DNA of 64,000 nt from Candidatus Babeliales bacterium. Its GTDB lineage: Bacteria > Babelota > Babeliae > Babelales > Chromulinivoraceae. The DNA is taken from NCBI GenBank assembly GCA_041660205.1, contig JBAZWT010000003.1, positions 1 through 64,000 of the forward strand. Direction: 5' to 3'. Below the pieces are notes generated by a model. That model had not been told where the DNA came from. It searched no databases and was given only the letters and a program-made list of their open reading frames with translations. The position numbers were made by a program, and so were the translations under genes. Positions within the stretch are counted from its first letter, which is position 1. The number at the start of each line of letters is the position of its first letter. Of this stretch, positions 35,116 to 43,551 are shown in pieces.

Positions 35116-36750
35116 TTATTTTTTAGCCTTCTCTTCTTCCTTTTTCATTAACTGCTCCATGCCTGATGTCACAGGGTAACCAAACGTTTGCGAAAGATTA
35201 CGTTCAGCTTTTAATACTTTCTCTTTTGACAAAGCAATTAAAAGATTATCAGTTGTTTCAATCGTAATTATATCGCCAGATTTCAATAATGCATTTCTGA
35301 GATCTTGCAAAGTTTTAACATCTTGACCGTTTACTTTTTTCAGCACTGAACCAACAATGCGCAGTCGTGCTCGATGTGCTGGAGAATCAGGCATCACGTG
35401 CGTCACCACTAAAACAGATTCGCCCTGCATTTTATCTTCACCGTATTTTGCAAGCGTTGGCATCACCGGAAGTAAATGAGGCAAATGATTTAAAATCAAC
35501 GGCATAACCACATAGCCACCAAAAGCTTCATAGGGCAACTCTTCATACGCTGTAAACACTTGTCGAATCGGTATTAATTTTTTGCGATCAAGTGTGCATG
35601 AAAAATTCTTTTTTGTACCTTTGCGATACACAACCAGAGAAACTTTATGGCCAACCGGCAGACGAGCAACATACTCTGCTGTTGAAACCTTATCTTCACT
35701 CCACGGCACAACCATCTCACCATACAAATCAACCGGTACACCATTAATTTCATAGATCATATCGCCAGGCTTGAGTTGTCCATACAAAGGACTATCCGTT
35801 AACACATCAACAATGTACGTACCACCAGGAAGTGGATTTCCTAAAGCTTTTAACAAATCCTCTGTAGCCATAGATTGATACACGCCAATGTATGGTTTGC
35901 GGACTAACCCGCCTGCTCGTAAGTCTTTTAAGAAAATTTTGACGTCCTTAATAGGAATAATGTACCCAACGTTTTGCGCCGTAACGATACCAGCAGTGTT
36001 AATCCCTATCACATGCCCAAAGCAATCAAGTGATGGACCACCAGAGCTTCCAGGGTTGATAGGAGCACTCATTTGAATCATTCCAGATTCACGACCACTT
36101 ATCACCCCTGTTGTACTTTTAAGTGATTGCTGACCTAACGGATATCCAAGTGCTATAATTTCTTGAGAACGCATGACATTATCAGAATCGCCCAACGCCA
36201 AACAAGGCACTTTCCCTAGAGTGGTTTTAATTAATTCTATGTCATCCGGTCGTAATTTTACGAGAGCAAAATCTTTTTCAGGCATGATTCCAACAAAATC
36301 TACTTCGAATTGATGTTTTCCAAACGCAGGCATTTGCACCATGATAGACGTTGCACCGTTGACCACATGTGCATTGGTAATAATTTCACCCTCTTCACTC
36401 ATTATAAACCCAGATCCGCTGCATTGACCCGGCTGAGGAACTTTATACGGTTGCAATACGTTCTGCTCAGCATTGGTCACCATAAGCTGAACAACAGTGT
36501 TTTGTACACCTTTTTGAAGCTTTAACCACAGCTGAGAAGAAGCTGCAGTTTTACATGCATCATTTAAAGAATTTGTAGTTGAATTTTCTGGATTTTTTAC
36601 CAAACCATCTTGAGCATTGATTGTTTCTTGAAGCGAATTGATCGACTTTTCAATATGGGCAAAATGTACGTATGTTGTATGGAAAAAATATCCAATGATA
36701 CAACACAGCACGATCATGCTAAGACTTAAAATACCATCTAACACCTTCAT
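35116..36750 (-). CDS. HtrA/DegP-like serine protease with two PDZ domains
   Basis: 544 residues. Envelope protease that degrades or refolds damaged exported proteins. An N-terminal membrane segment (about 5-25) is followed by a short coiled region and the trypsin-like domain (about 80-275). The catalytic triad is visible: His in ITNAHVV (about 127), Asp in KDFALVKL (about 160), Ser in NPGSSGGPSLD (about 234; the usual GNSGGP has become GSSGGP). Two PDZ domains follow (about 285-375 and 430-515). The start is supported by AGGAG 8 nt upstream. Single anchored form rather than free periplasmic DegP. Confidence 0.94.
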   Translation of the reverse strand: MKVLDGILSLSMIVLCCIIGYFFHTTYVHFAHIEKSINSLQETINAQDGLVKNPENSTTNSLNDACKTAASSQLWLKLQKGVQNTVVQLMVTNAEQNVLQPYKVPQPGQCSGSGFIMSEEGEIITNAHVVNGATSIMVQMPAFGKHQFEVDFVGIMPEKDFALVKLRPDDIELIKTTLGKVPCLALGDSDNVMRSQEIIALGYPLGQQSLKSTTGVISGRESGMIQMSAPINPGSSGGPSLDCFGHVIGINTAGIVTAQNVGYIIPIKDVKIFLKDLRAGGLVRKPYIGVYQSMATEDLLKALGNPLPGGTYIVDVLTDSPLYGQLKPGDMIYEINGVPVDLYGEMVVPWSEDKVSTAEYVARLPVGHKVSLVVYRKGTKKNFSCTLDRKKLIPIRQVFTAYEELPYEAFGGYVVMPLILNHLPHLLPVMPTLAKYGEDKMQGESVLVVTHVMPDSPAHRARLRIVGSVLKKVNGQDVKTLQDLRNALLKSGDIITIETTDNLLIALSKEKVLKAERNLSQTFGYPVTSGMEQLMKKEEEKAKK

Positions 36751-36814
36751 ACGATTTCTCCTGTTTTTTCATATGTTTATGATACTTATTTATAGAAGCT
36801 GAGTCTAAATAAAA

Positions 36815-36850
36815 CCAAAAAAATAACCAGTGAATTTATCACTGGTTATT
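36815..36850 (-). terminator. Terminator after the 263-residue secreted gene
   Basis: AATAACCAGTGA and TCACTGGTTATT pair over 12 bp; on the minus strand a run of seven T follows. Lies between the gene ending at 36940 and the HtrA-like start. Confidence 0.88.
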
Positions 36851-36939
36851 TCAATCAATTCATCACATTGATATATCAATAATTATATCGATATACCATT
36901 ACTATGAAGCTTACCACCATGTCAACAATGCTTTCTTCG

Positions 36940-37731
36940 CTAAGTTGTCCAAATTGGTTTTGAATCATTCTCTTTAATAATTCTCCTGACTCCTCCTGTT
37001 GGCGCTGGCCCTTGCTGCTTCAATTGTTTTTTTAATTCTTCATCTTTCATTTCTTGTGCTACTTTTTGTTGTACTTTTTTATATGCCTTAACAGAATTTT
37101 GCTCCGATGCTTCCCAAAATTTAGCCATTTCTTCTTCTGTCATGTTTTCTTCTTTTTGCTGCTGAAATTGTCGTCGTTTTTTAGCTTGCTCATTCATTTT
37201 TTTACGTTTTGCAAGCCTAGCATCTAAATCAATCTCTGAAATTTGTCTTTTACTTAATTCTTCATCGCTGTAAGGCGTTGCTTTATGAATTGGACTAAAA
37301 GACAGATAATTATCTTGCGCAGCTTTTTGTGGATCCTCAAAGACTCCCGGCGAAGCAACAGATTTTGCTGCAGATTGTTCATCAGACTCTACAAACGTTG
37401 TTGAACTATCATCAAAGTTTACAAATTTTTTATCTTTAAGCCGAACTCGTTCTTCTTGAGATTTTAAAGCAATAGGAAGATGTTTTACATTCATCCTTTT
37501 CATTGATTCTTCGGCAACTATCTGAGCAGGGTCTTGCCATATTCTACGAGAATCAACAGTATGATTAAGCCATCTATTCCTTCTTTTTGATTGACGTGTT
37601 GCATCAAAAGAAACGATTTTTTCTGGTTGCTCATTTTCAGGATCTACGATATCTCCTGGCGCAAACATTACTATTGAGTACATGCTTACAGCAATTCCTA
37701 AAAAATAATTAATTCTAGTTTTCATTTTCAC
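36940..37731 (-). CDS. Exported charged coiled-coil protein
   Basis: 263 residues with an N-terminal hydrophobic segment (NYFLGIAVSMYSIVMFA) behind a basic start. The mature region is very rich in Lys, Glu, Gln and Arg and mostly helical; residues about 160-240 form a coiled coil (KKRRQFQQQKEENMTEEEM). An Arg/Trp segment (RRNRWLNHTVDSRRIW) is near 50-66. No domain recognised. Its own terminator follows, so it is transcribed singly. Divergent from glycyl-tRNA synthetase. Confidence 0.72.
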   Translation of the reverse strand: MKMKTRINYFLGIAVSMYSIVMFAPGDIVDPENEQPEKIVSFDATRQSKRRNRWLNHTVDSRRIWQDPAQIVAEESMKRMNVKHLPIALKSQEERVRLKDKKFVNFDDSSTTFVESDEQSAAKSVASPGVFEDPQKAAQDNYLSFSPIHKATPYSDEELSKRQISEIDLDARLAKRKKMNEQAKKRRQFQQQKEENMTEEEMAKFWEASEQNSVKAYKKVQQKVAQEMKDEELKKQLKQQGPAPTGGVRRIIKENDSKPIWTT

Positions 37732-37914
37732 CCCTTTTATAAAAAGAAATCGATTAAAATCAGTAAACCAAAGTCACAGTACAAATAACAAGAGTCATAC
37801 TTAAAAAGTATCACAGCCAACAAGATCGATCAATGCACTCATAATATAAAGTTTTGGAGAGGTGTTTATTAATGTAAGTAAAAGCAAAATATTTTGAAAA
37901 CATTTACAAATCGG

Positions 37915-37943
37915 TTGCTCATGCTACGATATGAAAATACGAT
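37915..37943 (+). promoter_or_regulatory. Promoter of the glycyl-tRNA synthetase gene
   Basis: TTGCTC - 17 nt - TACGAT (37938-37943). An alternative is TTTACA (37903-37908) with TACGAT at 37925-37930. Either places the transcript start near or after 37937, downstream of a TTG-initiated extension, so translation from ATG 37972 is favoured. Confidence 0.5.
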
Positions 37944-37971
37944 CTACGTAGTATTTAAAGGTAAAATAGAT

Positions 37972-39309
37972 ATGTCACATTCTCCTGTCACTCTTGAAAA
38001 ACCAGTTACTCTTGAAAAGATTGTCTCTTTGTGCAAAAGAAAAGGCTTTGTATTCCCCGCAGCTGATATTTATGGCGGGATCAATGGTATCTATGATTTT
38101 GGACACCTTGGGTACTTGATGAAAGAAAACATCAAAAATGCCTGGAAAAAATCTATTCAAAATGAACTTGGTGACATATTTTTCTTAGATGGTTCACTCA
38201 TTGGACCACAAGCAATGTGGATCGCTTCAGGTCACGTAGAAAACTTTCATGATCCAATGATTGACTGCATGAATTGTAAAAAAAGATTTCGTACCGACGA
38301 TGATCAAATCGATACCAACAAACCGTGTCCTTCATGTGGAATAAAATCCTGGACTGACATTCGAGATTTCAATTTAATGTTTCAAACTCAGCTTGGCGCT
38401 CTGCAAGACGACAGCGCAAAAGCTTACCTACGACCTGAAACAGCACAGACTATATTTGTACAATTTAAAAATGTTTTAACAACCAATCGCGCTAAAATAC
38501 CTTTTGGTATTGCTCAAATCGGTAAATCATTCCGAAATGAAATTACTCCAAAGCAGTTTCTATTCCGTATGAGAGAATTTGAACAAATGGAACTTGAATG
38601 GTTCTGCAAAGACGCAACCAGCATGGAAACGTTTGAATTTTGGGTTGAAAAACGCAAAGCTTTTTACAGCTCAATCGGTCTAGATATGAACAAAATAAGA
38701 ATGTATCAACACCCTATAGAAAAACTTTCTCATTACAGCAAATGTACCATTGACGTTGAATATGAATTTCCTTTTGGATTTAAAGAACTTGAAGGGATTG
38801 CTCATCGTGGCACCTTTGATTTAACACAACACTCCAAACACTCAGGTAAAGATTTAGCAATCTTTGATCAAGAAACTGGGCTAAGCGAAATTCCAACAGT
38901 GGTTGAAACATCTGTAGGCGTTGACCGATTATTTTTAACTTTGCTTTTTGATGCGTACACCGAAGATGAGATGGATGGAGAAACTCGAGTTCTTTTAAAA
39001 TTGCATCCAACAATAGCTCCTATCAAAGCTGCAGTTTTGCCACTCACTAAAAAAATATCTGAAAACGCAGAGCCGCTGTATAAAACTTTGAAAAAACAGT
39101 TCACCAATATTGATTTTGACGATAGTGGTTCTATTGGAAAAAGGTATCGTCGTCAAGATGAAATCGGAACACCAATTTGTTTCACATTCGACTTCCAAAG
39201 TCTTGAAGACAACATGGTTACCGTGCGGCACAGAGATAGCGGAAAACAAGAACGCATAGCAATAGACCAAGCTGCCCAGTATCTTGAAAATATATTAAAA
39301 CCATCTTGA
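37972..39309 (+). CDS. glyS: Glycyl-tRNA synthetase, class II homodimer type
   Basis: 445 residues from ATG 37972; an in-frame TTG at 37894 is rejected because a promoter lies between them. Charges tRNA-Gly with glycine using ATP. Class II motifs: KRKGFVFPAADIYGG start, motif 2 region FGIAQIGKSFRNEITPKQ and RMREFEQMELEWF, motif 3 GVDRLFLTLL, plus a C-terminal anticodon-binding domain (about 345-440) with IGKRYRRQDEIGTP. A zinc knuckle CMNC...CPSC is at about 98-124. This is the alpha2 form, not the GlyQ/GlyS heterotetramer common in Proteobacteria. Single gene between promoter and KtrB. Confidence 0.96.
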   Translation: MSHSPVTLEKPVTLEKIVSLCKRKGFVFPAADIYGGINGIYDFGHLGYLMKENIKNAWKKSIQNELGDIFFLDGSLIGPQAMWIASGHVENFHDPMIDCMNCKKRFRTDDDQIDTNKPCPSCGIKSWTDIRDFNLMFQTQLGALQDDSAKAYLRPETAQTIFVQFKNVLTTNRAKIPFGIAQIGKSFRNEITPKQFLFRMREFEQMELEWFCKDATSMETFEFWVEKRKAFYSSIGLDMNKIRMYQHPIEKLSHYSKCTIDVEYEFPFGFKELEGIAHRGTFDLTQHSKHSGKDLAIFDQETGLSEIPTVVETSVGVDRLFLTLLFDAYTEDEMDGETRVLLKLHPTIAPIKAAVLPLTKKISENAEPLYKTLKKQFTNIDFDDSGSIGKRYRRQDEIGTPICFTFDFQSLEDNMVTVRHRDSGKQERIAIDQAAQYLENILKPS

Positions 39310-39357
39310 AAACCTTCTGCTTTCATAAACACAAAAAGCACTAAGACCTGTAAGGGA

Positions 39358-39387
39358 TTGACTCATAAAGTCAGGAATCATTATGAT
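39358..39387 (+). promoter_or_regulatory. Promoter of the potassium uptake operon
   Basis: TTGACT (39358-39363), 18-nt spacer, TATGAT (39382-39387). TGACT-CATAA-AGTCA forms a small dyad over the -35 box, a possible operator. Confidence 0.65.
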
Positions 39388-39417
39388 ACATACATTATTT
39401 TTTAAAAAAGGAATTTA

Positions 39418-40758
39418 ATGATAGCGACCAAAGGCAGATATTTTCTGAAATATTATCCACAACATATGATTCTTTTATCACTCATTATCTCGATAGGACT
39501 GGGAACGCTACTGCTCGCACTGCCAATATCGCGCGTAGAGTCTGTTCCACTTATCGATTTATTTTTCACCTCTGCGTCACTGACTACAGTGACAGGACTT
39601 ATGACCGTTCCGATAGAACATTTTACCAATTTTGGACATGTTGTAATGCTCTGTCTGATGCAGCTAGGTGGCCTAGGGCTCATGACATTGAGCCTTGTTT
39701 TTATCTACACCTTTAGCAATTTGGGGATTTATACCCAAGTAATTGCAAGTGAAGTTTTATCACTAAAAAGTTTTAAAGATACAAAGCATACGCTGTTTTT
39801 CATCATAAAACTTACTGCAATAACTGAACTTTTAGGCGCAATCATTATATTTCCAACGATGTATCAAACCTATCCTTTCAAAAAAGCCGTCTTTCTTTCT
39901 GTTTTTCATTCGGTTGCATCGTTTTGTAACGCAGGGTTTAGTTTATTTCCTGATAAAATGCTGGAATATAACCACAATCCACTCATGATTTTTACCACGA
40001 TGATTTTAATGATTATTGGTGGTCTCGGATTTGTAACGTGGCATGAACTAAGCAAAAAATTTATTTCACGCAACTCATCACCAGTATACATTAGCTGGCA
40101 TACGAAATTAGTACTGCGCATGTATCTTTTTACCAGCGTTACGATATCAATTCTTTTCTGGATGATTGAAAGAAATCATACTCTCGCTCATATGCCATTT
40201 TTCCAAAAGTTGTACGTCGTCATGTTTACGGGTATAGCTATGAAAAGTACTGGATTTGCCCTCATTTCGTTTACCACGGTACACCTAGCTACTTTAGTTT
40301 TATCCATGGTTTCAATGTTTATCGGATCAGCGCCACTGTCTACAGGAAGTGGTATTAAAACAAGTGTCTTTGCTATTTATCTTGGAGTCATCAAAGCTGC
40401 AGTTCAAGGAAAAAGACATGCACTACTTTATGGACGTCATATCGTTGATGATCAGGTGTATAAAGCTATGGCCATTATCGCACTTAGTTTATCTTGGATT
40501 GTCATCATCACCTTTTGCCTGCTGATCACAGAGCCAAAGTGGGAATTTATCGATATTTTATTTGGAACTGTTGCAGCATTTTCTAACAACGGTACTTTTA
40601 TTGGAGCAATTGAACTCCTGACTTCTCTTGGAAAATGCTTTATAATTCTTTCTATGATTATTGGTAGAATTGGTGCGCTTGCACTCATCTTAAGCATGAA
40701 ACGTATTAGCGAACAGCGAGAAATTTCGTATCCAAAAGAACATGTTATTTTAGGGTAA
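39418..40758 (+). CDS. ktrB: Potassium channel-like transporter subunit KtrB/TrkH
   Basis: 446 residues, about eight to ten membrane segments arranged as four M-P-M repeats. The four selectivity-filter loops with conserved Gly are visible: SLTTVTGL near 56, SFCNAGFS near 165, AMKSTGFA near 280, and AFSNNGTF near 390. The length fits KtrB. It carries K+ across the inner membrane, usually driven by Na+ or membrane potential. A promoter with TTGACT/TATGAT is directly upstream, and its regulatory partner gene follows after 79 nt. Confidence 0.94.
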   Translation: MIATKGRYFLKYYPQHMILLSLIISIGLGTLLLALPISRVESVPLIDLFFTSASLTTVTGLMTVPIEHFTNFGHVVMLCLMQLGGLGLMTLSLVFIYTFSNLGIYTQVIASEVLSLKSFKDTKHTLFFIIKLTAITELLGAIIIFPTMYQTYPFKKAVFLSVFHSVASFCNAGFSLFPDKMLEYNHNPLMIFTTMILMIIGGLGFVTWHELSKKFISRNSSPVYISWHTKLVLRMYLFTSVTISILFWMIERNHTLAHMPFFQKLYVVMFTGIAMKSTGFALISFTTVHLATLVLSMVSMFIGSAPLSTGSGIKTSVFAIYLGVIKAAVQGKRHALLYGRHIVDDQVYKAMAIIALSLSWIVIITFCLLITEPKWEFIDILFGTVAAFSNNGTFIGAIELLTSLGKCFIILSMIIGRIGALALILSMKRISEQREISYPKEHVILG

Positions 40759-40837
40759 ATTTCCTAACCGTTTTTTTTCTGCTACAGTAAACATCACTCT
40801 TAAAAAATACTTATTATTTCTTAAAAAGGTTTTATGT

Positions 40838-41482
40838 ATGAAATTTTGTATTATTGGACTTGGAAGATTTGGACAACAGCTTGCTCGCAGTCTAGCAGAG
40901 CATGAAGCTGAAGTTCTTGCAATCGATGCTGACGAACATGAAATTGCTGCGGTACAAAACTATGTCACGCAGGCTATTTGTACTGAAATTGTAGATGCTG
41001 CTTCACTTGAAGCTATTGGCATTGAAGAAATTGACATTGTCGTTATTGCAATCGGTGAAAACATTGCTCAATCAATTTTAATTGCTGCAATCATCAAAAA
41101 AAGATTCAAACATATTAAAGTGGTAGCTCGGGCAACCTCTCAAACTCAAGAAGAAATCTTAAATCTTTTAAAAGTTGATCAAGTTATCAGACCAGAAGAA
41201 GAAGCTGCTATCGACTTAGCTGATACTTTAAGCTCTCCTTTCCACAACCTTGCTCGACTCAGCAAAACGTTTTCTGTTGGCTTAATTCAAGTACCAGAAC
41301 ATTTCATAAGCAAAACAGTAAAAGATTTTGATTTGTACAACTCGTACCGACTGAACTGCATTGCGGTAAAACGCGATACAGAATTTGTATCAATCAATGA
41401 AAATTATACACTTCTTGATTATGATGAATTGGTCGTTTCTGGAAGAAATGAAGATATCGTTGCTTTTGATAAAGAAAAATGA
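40838..41482 (+). CDS. ktrA: Potassium uptake regulatory subunit KtrA/TrkA
   Basis: 214 residues with one RCK unit, the KtrA arrangement (TrkA has two). The Rossmann NAD/ATP-binding part has GLGRFGQQLARSLAEHEAEV near 6-25 and an acidic end of the second strand (AIDADEHE). A C-terminal RCK_C lobe follows (about 140-214) with LIQVPEHFISKTVKDFDL and YDELVVSGRNEDI. It gates the KtrB channel from the cytoplasmic side. Operon partner of the preceding gene; the stem-loop at 41481-41500 follows. Confidence 0.95.
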   Translation: MKFCIIGLGRFGQQLARSLAEHEAEVLAIDADEHEIAAVQNYVTQAICTEIVDAASLEAIGIEEIDIVVIAIGENIAQSILIAAIIKKRFKHIKVVARATSQTQEEILNLLKVDQVIRPEEEAAIDLADTLSSPFHNLARLSKTFSVGLIQVPEHFISKTVKDFDLYNSYRLNCIAVKRDTEFVSINENYTLLDYDELVVSGRNEDIVAFDKEK

Positions 41483-41528
41483 AGAGGTTTAAACCTCTTC
41501 ATCCTCGTGCTTGACACGGGGATCCACT
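41481..41528. repeat. Perfect 20-bp palindrome and CTTGA-loop hairpin after ktrA
   Basis: GAAGAGGTTTAAACCTCTTC is a perfect palindrome overlapping the ktrA stop region. It is followed by CCTCGTG-CTTGA-CACGGGG, a 7-bp hairpin, then GATCC. The second part resembles words at 48661-48728 (CGGGCTTGACTCC, GGGGATCCA). The pair may act as terminator, though no T-run follows. Confidence 0.55.
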
Positions 41529-41551
41529 ATCCTTAAAAAAGGAGTTCTCAC

Positions 41552-42535
41552 ATGTTGAATTTATCATATTTGTTAGTCGGCAATGCAATGCTCCTGCTGA
41601 CTTGGTACTTTTTGCTTCTCAACCAAGTCTCAAAGCATATTTTGATGATCTATTTTTGGATCCATATGTGGACCTATGGAGCCATTACCGCTTTATTTAT
41701 ATTTGAAGATACATTAATCAAATTTGATACCAATCCGCTTAAAACGATTATTTTTGATTTTACGTACACAAATTTTCCCCTGTATTTTATTTCTTCAGCT
41801 TGTTTAATTGGTAGCTATATTTTATTTGACTACCTATCGCAACGTCATGACATTGCCAAAATTATAGCACTCAGCCAAATCAGCATCATCATTTCTACCG
41901 TTGGGTATCATTTTTTAGGCGATAAAATGAGTTTAATATCGTCTATCTGCATGGGTATCATTGTGATTGGAGCACTCATTTCAGGATTGACCAGGTTATC
42001 TTTCAGGCACCCGATTGCATCACTCAGGGTGTATGACCGCCATTTAATTTCATGGTCTCTGCTCAACGCTATTTTTATAGCAACTCCAGAACTTATCACT
42101 TTTTTATGCAGCGAGCACTATGATCCAACGACACGCGAAATCTTAAAACTACTTACCAAGCATGCACATGGCATCCCTTTTGTCACTGTTATTCCTTTGT
42201 ACATGAACATTGGAGTACAATGGTTTAATATCATGCTGCTGTACTTCTGGATACGCCGCTACTCACATGAACGCATTGATTTAATAACCACACTTCAACA
42301 ACATAAAAAACTACTGTTTACGCTTGCAGTACTTCATACTGGATATATTTATTGCTATTACACTGCTTTTAGCATGATCGAAAATAAAAATATTATTTCT
42401 GGAATTATGCAGCTGTACTTACCATTGACTATGGTTGGTGGAGTAGCATTACTGCATCAACGTTACAATAAGTTTGAAGCTGTTGGCATGGGTATTATTG
42501 CTTTTGGATGTTTAATGTCGGTGTTTACATTATAA
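41552..42535 (+). CDS. EamA/DMT-type membrane transporter
   Basis: 327 residues with ten hydrophobic segments, the layout of drug/metabolite (EamA) exporters made of two five-helix halves. Each half ends with a Gly-rich helix, SICMGIIVIGALISGL in the first and KFEAVGMGIIAFGCLMSV in the second, which is the common repeat end of this superfamily. A Shine-Dalgarno AAAGGAG precedes the start. No residue indicates a substrate. Transcribed alone, ahead of a clear terminator. Confidence 0.78.
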   Translation: MLNLSYLLVGNAMLLLTWYFLLLNQVSKHILMIYFWIHMWTYGAITALFIFEDTLIKFDTNPLKTIIFDFTYTNFPLYFISSACLIGSYILFDYLSQRHDIAKIIALSQISIIISTVGYHFLGDKMSLISSICMGIIVIGALISGLTRLSFRHPIASLRVYDRHLISWSLLNAIFIATPELITFLCSEHYDPTTREILKLLTKHAHGIPFVTVIPLYMNIGVQWFNIMLLYFWIRRYSHERIDLITTLQQHKKLLFTLAVLHTGYIYCYYTAFSMIENKNIISGIMQLYLPLTMVGGVALLHQRYNKFEAVGMGIIAFGCLMSVFTL

Positions 42536-42561
42536 AACAGCTTATTCTTAAAAATTGACGT

Positions 42562-42597
42562 AAAAAAAGTGAGCCTTTTTCAAAGCTCACTTTTTTT
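42562..42597. terminator. Bidirectional terminator between transporter and rplU
   Basis: AAAAAAAGTGAGC and GCTCACTTTTTTT pair over 13 bp. The plus-strand transporter gene and minus-strand rplU converge here, and both strands give a T-run. Confidence 0.92.
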
Positions 42598-42620
42598 AAT
42601 TTTGTCTAAAACTACTATTT

Positions 42621-42947
42621 CTAGAAAGATTCGACACGAATAATTGTTTGCGGTTGACGATGTCCTTTTTTCACCCGGCTTTTTTTACGACGTTTAAATC
42701 GGAAAATGATGATTTTAGGACCCTTCATTTGTTTAACAATAGTTGCTTTTAAGCTACCACTAACAAATGGTTGGCCAACTTCAACTGTTTCATTATCTTT
42801 TTTTAGTAAAACTTCTTTGAATTCTACTGAGTCTCCAGCTTCACCATCGATTTTTTCAATCGATACTGTTTTGCCTTCGATCCCTTGATATTGCTTCGTG
42901 CCAATCTGAAAGATTGCATATTTTGTAAATGAGTCTTGTCGTTCCAT
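42621..42947 (-). CDS. rplU: 50S ribosomal protein L21
   Basis: 108 residues from ATG 42947, preferred because AAAAGG lies 8 nt upstream; an ATG ten codons earlier has no Shine-Dalgarno. L21 binds 23S rRNA in the large subunit. Family features are YAIFQIGTKQYQGIEGKTV at the start, VEVGQPFVSGSLKATIV in the middle, and the basic FRFKRRKKSRVKKGHRQPQT end. In most bacteria rpmA (L27) follows directly; here the downstream side is a convergent transporter and no L27 gene is adjacent. Confidence 0.96.
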   Translation of the reverse strand: MERQDSFTKYAIFQIGTKQYQGIEGKTVSIEKIDGEAGDSVEFKEVLLKKDNETVEVGQPFVSGSLKATIVKQMKGPKIIIFRFKRRKKSRVKKGHRQPQTIIRVESF

Positions 42948-43137
42948 GAACTTAACCTTTTGATCGAGTGATTTCATTTGATAATTTTTCTATAGGAAGT
43001 AATCATAATTTTAACACAGTTTATTCCCCCTGTAAAGAATCCATTTTAAAGCAGACTAAAGAAATCGTTGCAGATCGAAATTCAAACTTGTTACAATACT
43101 AAAAAGGGCTTAAAAGTAACAAAAGGGGGAGTTTACC

Positions 43138-43539
43138 ATGAGAGCTATAAAATATTTGTTAGTTTCGCTACTCGCCGTCTCCATCGTTAAAAAGACACGC
43201 GCGCAGGATAATCCAGCACCCTTAATCCAAGCAGCACAGGTCGCTGCTACCACTGCCAAAAAATCACGCGTAACAAAAGGATCTACATTTATCGGTCATC
43301 ATTTACCAAACAAAAAAATTGTCCAAACGAAAGCTGGCGACACATTGTTTGTGGACGTTGTTGAAGAAAAACAGGGTAATTATAAACAAACTGGATATGA
43401 CGCTGCTACATTAGCAGTAACAACACCACATGGTACGCAAGTTTTAGAAAACATTGGAACAGTTTATCATCCACGACTTTCAACAAAAGGAACTCTTTAT
43501 GGTGTACCTTTCGCAAAATCAATAATTCATACAACGTAA
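43138..43539 (+). CDS. Secreted hypothetical protein
   Basis: 133 residues with a signal peptide (MRAIKYLLVSLLAVSIVKKTRAQ) and a strong Shine-Dalgarno (GGGGGAG) ahead of it. The mature part is basic with a Gly/Thr character and short beta segments (GDTLFVDVVEEKQG, ATLAVTTPHGTQVL). No Cys after the signal. It converges on the 500-residue gene with 12 nt between stops and no terminator. Function not recognised. Confidence 0.75.
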   Translation: MRAIKYLLVSLLAVSIVKKTRAQDNPAPLIQAAQVAATTAKKSRVTKGSTFIGHHLPNKKIVQTKAGDTLFVDVVEEKQGNYKQTGYDAATLAVTTPHGTQVLENIGTVYHPRLSTKGTLYGVPFAKSIIHTT

Positions 43540-43551
43540 TCCAGGTTTTCT

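Noticed and set aside
37894..37971. TTG start for glycyl-tRNA synthetase
   Set aside because: A TTGCTC-N17-TACGAT promoter lies inside this stretch, so the transcript would begin after the TTG.
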